From the NCBI GenBank assembly GCA_031267015.1, contig JAIRZW010000056.1:1-11445 (forward strand): DNA of 11,445 nt. The letters are read 5' to 3'. Origin of the DNA: Heliobacteriaceae bacterium (GTDB lineage Bacteria > Cyanobacteriota > Vampirovibrionia > Gastranaerophilales > Gastranaerophilaceae). Shown one piece after another: positions 4,040-11,008 of this stretch (position 1 is the first letter of the stretch; every line of letters starts with the position of its first letter). A program made the position numbers and the translations under genes. The notes beneath the pieces were generated by a model that was given only the letters and a program-made list of their open reading frames with translations, was not told the origin of the DNA and did no database searches.

Positions 4040-6298
4040 TTATAAAATATCAAGCGGGTCAACGTCAATAGTTAATTTGATGTCTTTTGGCATGGTTATT
4101 TTATTCATAAAACTCGAAATAAACCCGTGGCCTTTTTCGCCGAGCTTGTTTTTGATAAGGATTTGGAAGCGGTAAAGGCTGTTAATGCGCTCAATTACGC
4201 ATGGCGTGGGGCCCAAAACCTCCAGCCGCTCTGAAATCCCGTATTTGTCAATCATTGTGCCAAGCCGCAAAGCAATTTCCTGAGCGGATTTTTCCGCACG
4301 AAAGTTATTTTGCGCGCTCACAACAATCCTTGCAATCCGGCTGAACGGCGGATAATCAAACTCCTCGCGTGCTGCGATTTCGGTATTGTAAAATTCTGAA
4401 TAATTTTGTGCTCTAGCGCTTTCCAGCGCGTAATAATCCGGGTTGTAGGTTTGAAAAAGCACCCTTCCGCTGAATTCTCCGCGTCCAGCTCGGCCTGCAA
4501 CCTGCGTAAGAAGCTGAAACCCGCGCTCGGACGCGCGAAAGTCCGGCAGATTAAAACTTGCGTCCGCGGAAATTACGCCCACAAGGGTTACGTTCGGATT
4601 GTCCAGCCCTTTTGCAATCATCTGTGTGCCCACAAGAATGTCAATTTCTCCCGCACCAAACCGTTCCAAAAGCCGGATATGCTCACCTTTTTTAACCAGA
4701 ATATCGCTGTCAATCCGCTCCACGACATGCTCCGGGTAAAGTTCTTTTATAAATTGTTCGACTTTTTGGGTTCCGGTTCCGCTGTTTTTGAGCGCGTCCG
4801 AGCCGCATTCCGGGCAAAAATCCGGGAAAGCCTGCGAATGATTGCAGTAGTGGCATTTTAAATGTTTCTCTTTAGCATGCCAAATCATGGGAATCGCACA
4901 GTTTGGGCATTCAATCACCTGTCCGCAAGCCTGACACTGCGTGAAAGTCGAAAACCCGCGCCGGTTAATGAGCAGAATCACCTGTCGACCTTTTTCAAGT
5001 GTCTCTGAAATCGCTGTCTGCAAAGGTTTTGAGATTATGCTGCGAAAAGCCGCGCGGCCATGCTCCTGCATGTTTATGACCGAAACCGGCGCCATTTTAG
5101 CGTTGTTGTATCTGTTTTTGAGTTCAAACAGATTACCCGAATTCAAAGCCCGATAATAAACTGAAATATCAGGTGTTGCAGACCCCAGCAGTAGCGGGCA
5201 TTTGTGGAATTCCGCCAGCTTTTGCGCGACCACGCGCGCGTCATAGCGCGGCGCAGGATTAGTTTGTTTGTACGCGCTTTCATGCTCCTCGTCGATTATG
5301 ATTAATCCGATATTTTGAAGCGGCGCAAACACGGCCGAGCGCGCGCCCGCAAGGATTTTAATCTCGTTTTTGTAGAGCTTTTGCCAGACGTCGTATCTTT
5401 CACCGTCCGAAATACTGCTGTGCCAGATTGCAACGTCCTGCGTGCCGAATTTTTTTGCCAAACGTTTGGTCAACTGTGACGCTAAAGCGATTTCAGGGGC
5501 AAGGAACAAGACGTTTTTGCCGGCTTTTAAGCAGTCGTCGATAAGTTTAAAATAAACTTCTGTCTTGCCCGAAGCCGTGACGCCATGGAGCAAGGCGGTT
5601 GCTGCGGTCGAGCCGACGGGTTGAGAGTTGAGAGTTGAGAGTTTTTTATAAACAGCCTGCTGCTCTTTAGAAAGCTCGTAAAGCGGTTCTTTTTCAGTTA
5701 TTTTAAGCACGTCAAGCGGATTGCGGTAGATTTCTTCACTGGTAATGCGTACACAGCCAAGCGCTTCAAGTTTTTTTATTGTTGCGCGGGTGGTTTTAGC
5801 CTTTTTTTCAAACTCAATAAGCGGCACTTTACCTTGAAGCATTTCCAAAACCTGCGCCTGCCGTTTTGTTGCGCCTTCAAACGTAATAAACTCAATTGCC
5901 TGCTCGGTTTTTGAGGCTTTTTCGATTAGTTTCAACGGAATAGCCGCGTTCAGGACAGTTACAAGGTCGCAGCAGTAGTAATTCGCCACCCACTCCAGCA
6001 GTTTCAGGTAATCCACAGAAAACAGCGGGGTTTCGTCCAAAATCCGGCTTATTTTTTTGACCTTAAAATCGCCGGGCAGATAGTCTGAAAACCCGACACA
6101 AAAAGCGTTCACAAGCCCATGTCTGCCGAACGGCACAAGCAAAGCCTGCCCGATTTTAATCTTTTTAGAACCTGCGGCGATATTCGTCGAGTTTGTAGTT
6201 ATTCGTTGCGGCTCGTCCTTCATCTCGTCGGGAATCAGGTAGCTGAACGTCTTAACCCCAAGACCTTTGATATTAACGAGCGCGAGTGCGTATTTCAC
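4040..6298 (-). CDS. priA: Primosomal protein N', replication restart helicase PriA
   Basis: PriA binds stalled forks and D-loops and reloads the replicative helicase. The 752-aa product has the N-terminal DNA-binding domain (ALVNIKGLGVKTFSYLIP; LVPFGRHGLV), Walker A GVTASGKT (239-246), DEEH box (336-339), NRRGFS (445-450), eight zinc-site cysteines (455, 458, 464, 467, 482, 485, 495, 498), and helicase motifs GTQMIAKGLD (557-566) and QVAGRAGRG (599-607). All key residues are present. The start is GTG at 6298; it overlaps the stop of the PC4 gene (GTGA), so translation is probably coupled, although GGAGGA sits very close to the GTG. Two local extras are seen: a Lys/Ser/Thr-rich stretch around 27-46, and LSTLNSQP (220-227), encoded by a heptamer repeat just before the Walker A domain. 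Confidence 0.97.
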   Translation of the reverse strand: MKYALALVNIKGLGVKTFSYLIPDEMKDEPQRITTNSTNIAAGSKKIKIGQALLVPFGRHGLVNAFCVGFSDYLPGDFKVKKISRILDETPLFSVDYLKLLEWVANYYCCDLVTVLNAAIPLKLIEKASKTEQAIEFITFEGATKRQAQVLEMLQGKVPLIEFEKKAKTTRATIKKLEALGCVRITSEEIYRNPLDVLKITEKEPLYELSKEQQAVYKKLSTLNSQPVGSTAATALLHGVTASGKTEVYFKLIDDCLKAGKNVLFLAPEIALASQLTKRLAKKFGTQDVAIWHSSISDGERYDVWQKLYKNEIKILAGARSAVFAPLQNIGLIIIDEEHESAYKQTNPAPRYDARVVAQKLAEFHKCPLLLGSATPDISVYYRALNSGNLFELKNRYNNAKMAPVSVINMQEHGRAAFRSIISKPLQTAISETLEKGRQVILLINRRGFSTFTQCQACGQVIECPNCAIPMIWHAKEKHLKCHYCNHSQAFPDFCPECGSDALKNSGTGTQKVEQFIKELYPEHVVERIDSDILVKKGEHIRLLERFGAGEIDILVGTQMIAKGLDNPNVTLVGVISADASFNLPDFRASERGFQLLTQVAGRAGRGEFSGRVLFQTYNPDYYALESARAQNYSEFYNTEIAAREEFDYPPFSRIARIVVSAQNNFRAEKSAQEIALRLGTMIDKYGISERLEVLGPTPCVIERINSLYRFQILIKNKLGEKGHGFISSFMNKITMPKDIKLTIDVDPLDIL
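5621..5641. repeat. Three tandem heptamers TTGAGAG inside priA
   Basis: Positions 5621-5627, 5628-5634 and 5635-5641 are identical TTGAGAG units; 21 bp keeps the frame. On the coding strand they give a STLNSQ-type peptide, which I recall as a frequent product of this heptamer repeat in gut bacteria. It lies in a linker before the helicase core, a place that should tolerate insertion. Unit number could change by slippage; only multiples of three units keep the frame. Confidence 0.8.
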
Positions 6299-6525
6299 TC
6301 CTCCATAAATTCCTTCTTAGCTTCCTGAATCGCTTCTTCGAGGATGTCAAGCTGTTCAGGTGCGAAGGTTACGCCTTTTTTGGTCGGAAGCCATGTTGCC
6401 CCTTCGTCGGTTGTGTAGAATATTCTCAGATTAAAGTAGCTTTTGCCTTTGTACTCGCTGATTGAGATTTGTAATTGTTCTGTGTCGTTTCTTTGAATTG
6501 ATGCTAATAATTTTCCTTCTGCCAT
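6295..6525 (-). CDS. PC4/p15-family single-stranded DNA-binding protein
   Basis: The 76-aa protein fits the PC4 (Sub1/p15 coactivator) domain: a beta sheet with ISISEYKGKSYFNLRIFY (21-38), then TWLPTKKGVTFAPEQLDILEE (44-64) leading into a C-terminal helix. PC4 proteins bind single-stranded DNA as dimers; bacterial members are small like this one and their roles are not well known. The ATG at 6525 follows AAAGGA at about 6533-6538. The stop overlaps the priA start by 4 bp, so both are surely one operon. Context suggests a role in DNA replication, restart or repair together with PriA rather than as a eukaryote-like coactivator; that is inference. The start is only 50 bp from the divergent dapB start. 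Confidence 0.85.
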   Translation of the reverse strand: MAEGKLLASIQRNDTEQLQISISEYKGKSYFNLRIFYTTDEGATWLPTKKGVTFAPEQLDILEEAIQEAKKEFMEE

Positions 6526-6575
6526 TTTTTTGTCCTTTCTTTTTTATGTTATTATATCATAAAAAGGAGAAAGAG
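6526..6575. promoter_or_regulatory. Short divergent promoter region, PC4-priA and dapB
   Basis: Fifty base pairs separate the two start codons. On the minus strand TATAAT (6556-6551) is a clear -10 for the PC4-priA operon, with a start near 6544. On the plus strand TATCAT (6555-6560) may be the -10 of dapB. No good -35 boxes are seen. AAGGAG (6564-6569) is the ribosome binding site of dapB. The two -10 boxes overlap, so the promoters may compete. Confidence 0.5.
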
Positions 6576-7355
6576 ATGATTAAAGTTGCAGTATGCGGTG
6601 CGCTCGGAAAAATGGGAAAAGAGGTTGTAGCGGCTGTTGAGGCTGACTGCGAAACAGAGTTAGCTGCAAGTATTGATGTAAACGGCGGCATGTCATTGCG
6701 AGCGACCAACGGGAGCGCGGCAATCCATAAAACCATTGAAGAAGCCCATAAAGCCGTTGAAATCGACGTTTTGGTTGATTTTACCCAGCCAAAATCAATT
6801 TTTGAGAACGCAAAATACTGCTTAAACAACGGGATTAAGATTGTAATAGGAACAACCGGGCTTTCGGACAGTGAGGTTGCGGAACTTAAAAAACTTTCGG
6901 AAGAAAAAGACACCGGGTGTTTTATTGCGCCGAATTTCACGACCGGCGCTTTGCTGATGATGAAATTTGCAAAAGAAGCGGCAAAATATTTTGATAATGC
7001 TGAAATCATTGAGCTTCACCATAACCGGAAAAAAGACGCGCCTTCGGGTACGGCGATTAAGACCGCACAATTAATGGGGGCGGAAAACGCCGATTTTGCG
7101 GCGGGAAACTGCGCTGAAGAAGAATTACTAAAGGGTTCTCGCGGCGGGGTTGCGGAATCAAATATACATATTCACTCTGTGAGAATGCCGGGTTATATGG
7201 CTTCTCAGGAAGTTCTGTTTGGCGCAGCGGGCCAGATTTTATCAATCCGCCATGATTCGGTTGACCGGAAATGTTATATGCCGGGTGTTCTAATGGCAGT
7301 GAAACATGTTTTCAAAAATAACGATTTTGTTTACGGTTTAGAAAATATAATGTAA
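6576..7355 (+). CDS. dapB: 4-hydroxy-tetrahydrodipicolinate reductase DapB
   Basis: DapB reduces the dapA product with NAD(P)H in diaminopimelate and lysine synthesis, which feeds peptidoglycan. The 259-aa protein has the dinucleotide-binding loop CGALGKMG (7-14), VDFTQP (67-72), IGTTGLS (91-97), APNFTTGALLMM (118-129) and the signature ELHHNRKKDAPSGTA (146-160) with catalytic histidine and lysine. The ATG at 6576 has AAGGAG seven bases upstream; the longer open frame from 6462 covers the divergent gene and is not used. Residues about 38-52 (GMSLRATNGSAAIHK) are encoded by a repeat element and replace the usual loop after the second strand of the Rossmann fold. It stands as a single gene; the autotransporter behind it has its own promoter. 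Confidence 0.96.
   Translation: MIKVAVCGALGKMGKEVVAAVEADCETELAASIDVNGGMSLRATNGSAAIHKTIEEAHKAVEIDVLVDFTQPKSIFENAKYCLNNGIKIVIGTTGLSDSEVAELKKLSEEKDTGCFIAPNFTTGALLMMKFAKEAAKYFDNAEIIELHHNRKKDAPSGTAIKTAQLMGAENADFAAGNCAEEELLKGSRGGVAESNIHIHSVRMPGYMASQEVLFGAAGQILSIRHDSVDRKCYMPGVLMAVKHVFKNNDFVYGLENIM
6690..6728. repeat. Palindromic repeat in frame inside dapB
   Basis: The stretch starts TGTCATTGCGAGCGACC and ends GAGCGCGGCAATCCAT. Outer arms ATTGC (6695-6699) and GCAAT (6720-6724) and inner arms GCG (6702-6704) and CGC (6716-6718) make an imperfect hairpin. I recall the pattern GTCATTGCGAGC…GGCAATCC as an interspersed repeat in many bacterial genomes. It is 39 bp, a multiple of three. Confidence 0.7.
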
Positions 7356-7374
7356 AATTACATTCACGATTGAC

Positions 7375-7403
7375 TTGACAAATTTTAATTAAAGTGTTAT
7401 GAT
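7375..7403 (+). promoter_or_regulatory. Promoter of the autotransporter gene
   Basis: Consensus TTGACA (7375-7380) and TATGAT (7398-7403) are exactly 17 bp apart, the best promoter in the window. The start is expected near 7410. Just upstream lies the inverted repeat TGTAA-AA-TTACA (7351-7362), which overlaps the dapB stop. Confidence 0.85.
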
Positions 7404-7409
7404 AGCTTT

Positions 7410-7538
7410 TTGTTGGTATTATTAAGTATGAGGATTTCAGTTATGATTGACGAAACATCGGCTGGAAATGCTGTTATTAAAGCATTTAAGCCCCCGGCCC
7501 CCTCCATAAAAAGCTTTATTTATAAGGATTTCCGGTGT
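7410..7538 (+). other. Long leader of the autotransporter mRNA
   Basis: About 129 nt lie between the predicted start site and the ATG at 7539. It holds a possible hairpin AAATGC (7466-7471)/GCATTT (7482-7487), a C-rich run (7490-7506), and the ribosome binding site AAGGA (7524-7528). The whole leader is also open in the frame of the autotransporter from an ATG at 7428, which has no ribosome binding site. It may be a regulatory leader or code an N-terminal extension. Confidence 0.45.
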
Positions 7539-9908
7539 ATGCGTAAGGAAATCCTTGCACTTTTAACGGCTGCTTTTTTGTGCGCGAATACAGCTGTTGC
7601 AGATACGGTTGATGTAGATAATTTTAATGACCTGAACACTGCTGTTGCGGATGGTACTTCGCCGAAGATAATAAATATTCGTGACGACCTGACCTCATCG
7701 GTAGACATGAAGGCGCAGGGTGCAGCTGAGCTGACCATAAACGGAGGAGGGTTCACTCTTAATGGAGGTTATTCCGGGCAACTACACTCAGGTTACAATG
7801 GTTTTAACTTAAAAAACGGACAGACTCTGACTCTTAATAATATTAATATGACTTTGTTTAATAGTGAATACAACGCCCAAGGACAATATGACCACGGCGG
7901 TGTGATTTATAATGATGGTAATGGTACAGTAAACATCAGCGACAACGCAATTTTTACATCAAACTCTGCCGTCCGCAACGGCGGAGCTATTTATAGCAGC
8001 TACTACGGTACAGTAACCATCCGTGACAATGCAAGTTTCACATCAAACACTGCCGGCGGCAACGGTGGGGCGATTTATAATTCCGGTGACATAACCATCG
8101 GTAACAACGCGGCGTTCACCGGGAATTCTGCCGACAGCAACGGCGGTGTGATTTATAATTACAGTGATATAACCATTGGTAACCATGCAAGTTTCACCGG
8201 GAATTCTGCCAACGGCAACGGCGGAGCGATTTATAGCATCTACGGTACCGTAACCCTCAACACGGATTCAGATACAACAACATTCAGCGGCAACACTGAC
8301 TCCACAGGCCCTAATGATATATATCTGTATAATGCCGCTAAATTAAATATCAACGACACAGGTAATGTTACCTTTGACGGCGGTATTTCAAGCTCTGACG
8401 CTAATGCCGCTATTACCCAAAACTCCACAGGCGAAGTTACGTTTACTGACACAGCCAACAACAATAACTTCAAGGGTACATACACCCAGACCGCCGGTAC
8501 AACTACATACTACGGCGGGGTTCTGGCAGGTACTAACAACATTAACAACTCAAACCTGAATTTGTTCCAAAACGCAGCAACACTTGCTATCAACAACCTA
8601 AGTCTCAATAACGCCGGCGTTAATTCCATAAATAATGTTATTAATACCTTTAACATCAACTCATTAAGCGCTTCTGGAATAAACAATTTCTATGTAGACA
8701 TAGACGGGGCTGCAGGAACATCCGATACCTTTAACATCACCACCGCGTCAGGCACCGGAACTATTAACATTGTTGACTTTAACCTCGTCGATGTCCCAAC
8801 GGCAAAATCAATCCCGCTCACCATATTTACCGGTGATACCACAGACTATACCTTCACATCATCCGAAACAGAACTTGTTACACCCATCTACGTCTACTAC
8901 GTAAAATCCGAAGGCAAGGGGAAATACCGGTTATTTCGCAGCGGCGGCGATGACAGCAGTTTTAACAAAGACATTTTCAGAGGTCAGGCATCAACTCTTG
9001 CAGTTTATCAGAACCAGTTAATAGTAAACAATACTCTGTTTGACCATGTATATTTGGACAGCCATGACCGCACAGCAGGTATGGCTAACAGGTATGCGGC
9101 TGGTACTGAGATGTTTGCCCCGTATCAGTTCTCCAAAAAAGACGGTTCAATTTGGACTAAAACTTATACTACATTTGAACGGCTCTCAATGACACAAGAC
9201 ATTAACATTGCGAGCAATTCATACGGTCAGCTTGTAGGTGCAGATTTCCCTGTTGTTGAGTTGTCCAAAGGCTGGAAATTCCTGCCAACCGCTTACATTT
9301 CGTATAACGGCGGTCACCAGACTTTTAATGGTGTAAGCATGTATCAAAACGGCGGCCAAGGCGGCTTCATGGGAACTTTTTCCAAAGGAGATTTCTTAGG
9401 GTCAGTTTTAGCTTACGGCGGCGGATACAACAACGAAATGTCAGTGTCGGGCAGCTCTGAAAGTGCAGGCAATTGGTTTGCGGGTACAGCAGTTAAAGGC
9501 GCATATAACTTCCGTCCTTCAAAAAACTTCATTATTCAGCCAAATATATTAGCAAGTTACAATATTTTCGGGAAACAGAACTGGTCTTCTAACTATGGAG
9601 CGCTTTCCATGAACTCAGGTATGTTGAACGGTATAAATGTGGCTCCCGGATTAAACCTTATTTACGGCAGAGAGACATGGAGCATCTACCTCACAGCATT
9701 GTATATGAATAACATAAACGACAGCGTAGGCGGCCATGCTGGTTCAGTTAATCTGCCTACCGTAAGTATGCGTCACGGTTATATAGAGTACGGCGTAGGC
9801 GCGACAAAGAGCTGGAAAGACAGATTATCTTCATATGTGCAGTTTATTGTACGTAACGGCGGCAGAACCGGTGTGGGCTTTCAGCTTGGGTTAACCTGGA
9901 AGTTCTAA
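7539..9908 (+). CDS. Pmp-like autotransporter (type V secretion) adhesin
   Basis: The 789-aa protein starts with a Sec signal peptide (MRKEILALLTAAFLCANTAV, likely cut after AVA at residue 21). The passenger is a beta-helix rich in Asn, Gly, Thr and Ser. Residues 120-227 hold four repeats with NGGAIY/GGVIY and FTSN/FTGN, the GGA[IV] and FxxN motifs that define chlamydial polymorphic membrane proteins. From about residue 537 alternating aromatic strands form a C-terminal barrel that ends VGFQLGLTWKF, with the terminal Phe typical of outer-membrane barrels. It should expose the passenger on the cell surface, perhaps for adhesion; the target is unknown. I chose the ATG at 7539 because it begins the signal peptide and has AAGGA ten bases upstream. 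Its strong own promoter makes it a single transcription unit. It shows that the organism has an outer membrane. Confidence 0.88.
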   Translation: MRKEILALLTAAFLCANTAVADTVDVDNFNDLNTAVADGTSPKIINIRDDLTSSVDMKAQGAAELTINGGGFTLNGGYSGQLHSGYNGFNLKNGQTLTLNNINMTLFNSEYNAQGQYDHGGVIYNDGNGTVNISDNAIFTSNSAVRNGGAIYSSYYGTVTIRDNASFTSNTAGGNGGAIYNSGDITIGNNAAFTGNSADSNGGVIYNYSDITIGNHASFTGNSANGNGGAIYSIYGTVTLNTDSDTTTFSGNTDSTGPNDIYLYNAAKLNINDTGNVTFDGGISSSDANAAITQNSTGEVTFTDTANNNNFKGTYTQTAGTTTYYGGVLAGTNNINNSNLNLFQNAATLAINNLSLNNAGVNSINNVINTFNINSLSASGINNFYVDIDGAAGTSDTFNITTASGTGTINIVDFNLVDVPTAKSIPLTIFTGDTTDYTFTSSETELVTPIYVYYVKSEGKGKYRLFRSGGDDSSFNKDIFRGQASTLAVYQNQLIVNNTLFDHVYLDSHDRTAGMANRYAAGTEMFAPYQFSKKDGSIWTKTYTTFERLSMTQDINIASNSYGQLVGADFPVVELSKGWKFLPTAYISYNGGHQTFNGVSMYQNGGQGGFMGTFSKGDFLGSVLAYGGGYNNEMSVSGSSESAGNWFAGTAVKGAYNFRPSKNFIIQPNILASYNIFGKQNWSSNYGALSMNSGMLNGINVAPGLNLIYGRETWSIYLTALYMNNINDSVGGHAGSVNLPTVSMRHGYIEYGVGATKSWKDRLSSYVQFIVRNGGRTGVGFQLGLTWKF
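7896..8219 (+). repeat. Four tandem passenger repeats of 84, 84, 78 and 78 bp
   Basis: Units begin with GG(C/T)GG at 7896, 7980, 8064 and 8142; a degenerate fifth starts at 8220. Each encodes GG(A/V)IY, a short turn, a TI/NI strand, then F/FT(S/G)N and a loop ending NG or HG. Blocks such as GGGAATTCTGCC (8120-8131, 8199-8210) are identical between units, so copy number can change by recombination without breaking the frame. Confidence 0.85.
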
Positions 9909-9921
9909 CAGGAGACTTATC

Positions 9922-9947
9922 AGTATTTAAGTAAAATCTCAAATACT
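9922..9947. terminator. Possible weak hairpin between convergent genes
   Basis: AGTATTT (9922-9928) and AAATACT (9941-9947) can pair around a 12-nt loop in the gap between the autotransporter and the 335-aa gene. The stem is AT-only in its inner part and overlaps the stop codon of the minus-strand gene. It is a weak candidate terminator. Confidence 0.3.
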
Positions 9948-10946
9948 ATCCTCAATATGCGCTGCGATAAGGTTTGCAACGCGTGGCGCAATTTCGTAGT
10001 ATTCGCCTTCAAGTGCGTTGAAAATAAACCGCTTCACTTTAGGCCGCTCAAACTGTAGAAACTGCTCAAGTTTCGGTCTGTCCATGTAGTTTGAAATATT
10101 CTGAACCTTCTTGAGAATTTTCGACGGGCTCAATACCTGTTCACTGCCCGGCAGACTGGTTTTTATTTCCTGTAAGCACCGTATAGCAGTGTTAGGGTCA
10201 ACTTTCGCCTGCAAATCAGGCGTTTGCATAAATTTTATAACAGACTGCGCGTCGTCAGCGCTGAATTTATCCAAAATAGCCTGGACTTTTTCCTGCTTCA
10301 TCTGCTTAAACAGCAGAGCCAGCGTCGCAAGTTTAAGGATTTTAGGGTTATTCTGCGGCGTTTGCTGCTGCGGTATTTCGCCGGCCGGCGCCTCTGCATA
10401 ACCCTCCCCGGAAGTTTCCTGCACAGGTGCGCCTTCCTGTTCCATTTGCGCGGCCTGCTGCATCATAGCGTCAATGTTAGACTGGTTTGTAGCCTGTTCC
10501 ATTAACCCGTCATCAATAAGATTTTTTTCTTTAAGCTCCGCAATCGCGTCCGCATAGCTCTTTTTAACATGGTGTTCAATTAATTGCAGAATCTGGTCCT
10601 GCGGCAAACCCTGTTTGAAAGCCTGTTTTGCCACCTCGAAAATCGTAAACGCGATTTTCTGCATAATCGGGTCCCAAAACTGCTGCGGCAACCCGGAACG
10701 CACTAAATCAACCGACTTGTGGAACGACCACTCCGCAATGATTTGCGTAATCATGACCGCCTGGTCAAGGTTAAAATTGGATTCCGTGTCATTGTAAAGT
10801 GCTTCTCCGGCGATTGTGGAGAAGTTCAGCAGCGTGTTTCCGACGTAACTTTTTTGTGCATCGTTAAAATCTTGCGGAACAAGCTGGAATGCCTGTTCCG
10901 TAAGGTTTTGTGCAAATGTTTTATAATCAAATCCTTGTATAGCCAT
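9939..10946 (-). CDS. Unrecognised helical two-domain protein, 335 aa
   Basis: I do not recognise this protein. An N-terminal helical domain (about 1-150) is followed by a Gln/Glu/Pro-rich linker (about 160-200, with QEGAPVQETSGEGYAEAPAG and PQQQTPQ) and a second helical domain (200-335) ending RVANLIAAHIEDSI. No signal peptide, membrane segment or catalytic motif is seen, so a cytoplasmic scaffold or adaptor role is plausible but unproven. The frame opens with GTG at 11003, but that codon has no ribosome binding site. ATG at 10946 has AGAGGA four bases upstream and is preferred. The stop is TGA. It lies 62 bp downstream of a membrane-anchored coiled-coil gene on the same strand and no terminator is seen between, so the two probably form an operon and may act together. 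Confidence 0.75.
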   Translation of the reverse strand: MAIQGFDYKTFAQNLTEQAFQLVPQDFNDAQKSYVGNTLLNFSTIAGEALYNDTESNFNLDQAVMITQIIAEWSFHKSVDLVRSGLPQQFWDPIMQKIAFTIFEVAKQAFKQGLPQDQILQLIEHHVKKSYADAIAELKEKNLIDDGLMEQATNQSNIDAMMQQAAQMEQEGAPVQETSGEGYAEAPAGEIPQQQTPQNNPKILKLATLALLFKQMKQEKVQAILDKFSADDAQSVIKFMQTPDLQAKVDPNTAIRCLQEIKTSLPGSEQVLSPSKILKKVQNISNYMDRPKLEQFLQFERPKVKRFIFNALEGEYYEIAPRVANLIAAHIEDSI

Positions 10947-11008
10947 TGGTTTCCTCTTGTTCTGTTGTTCCGCGCCTGTCAAATCATAGATTTGTTCGTT
11001 CACACCGG

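Noticed and set aside
4406..4861. Plus-strand open frame of 151 codons inside priA
   Set aside because: It is antisense to the conserved zinc and helicase region of PriA and shows no recognisable protein; it arises from codon bias on the other strand.
6462..6575. Longer dapB start at 6462
   Set aside because: It would overlap the PC4 gene in antisense and precede the Rossmann fold with a spurious hydrophobic stretch; ATG at 6576 has a good ribosome binding site and the typical DapB beginning.
7896..8219. CRISPR-like or non-coding tandem array
   Set aside because: The units are adjacent coding repeats of 84/78 bp with no unique spacers and encode GGA[IV]/FxxN beta-helix rungs.
10947..11003. 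GTG start at 11003 for the 335-aa gene
   Set aside because: No ribosome binding site precedes it, while the ATG at 10946 has AGAGGA at good spacing.
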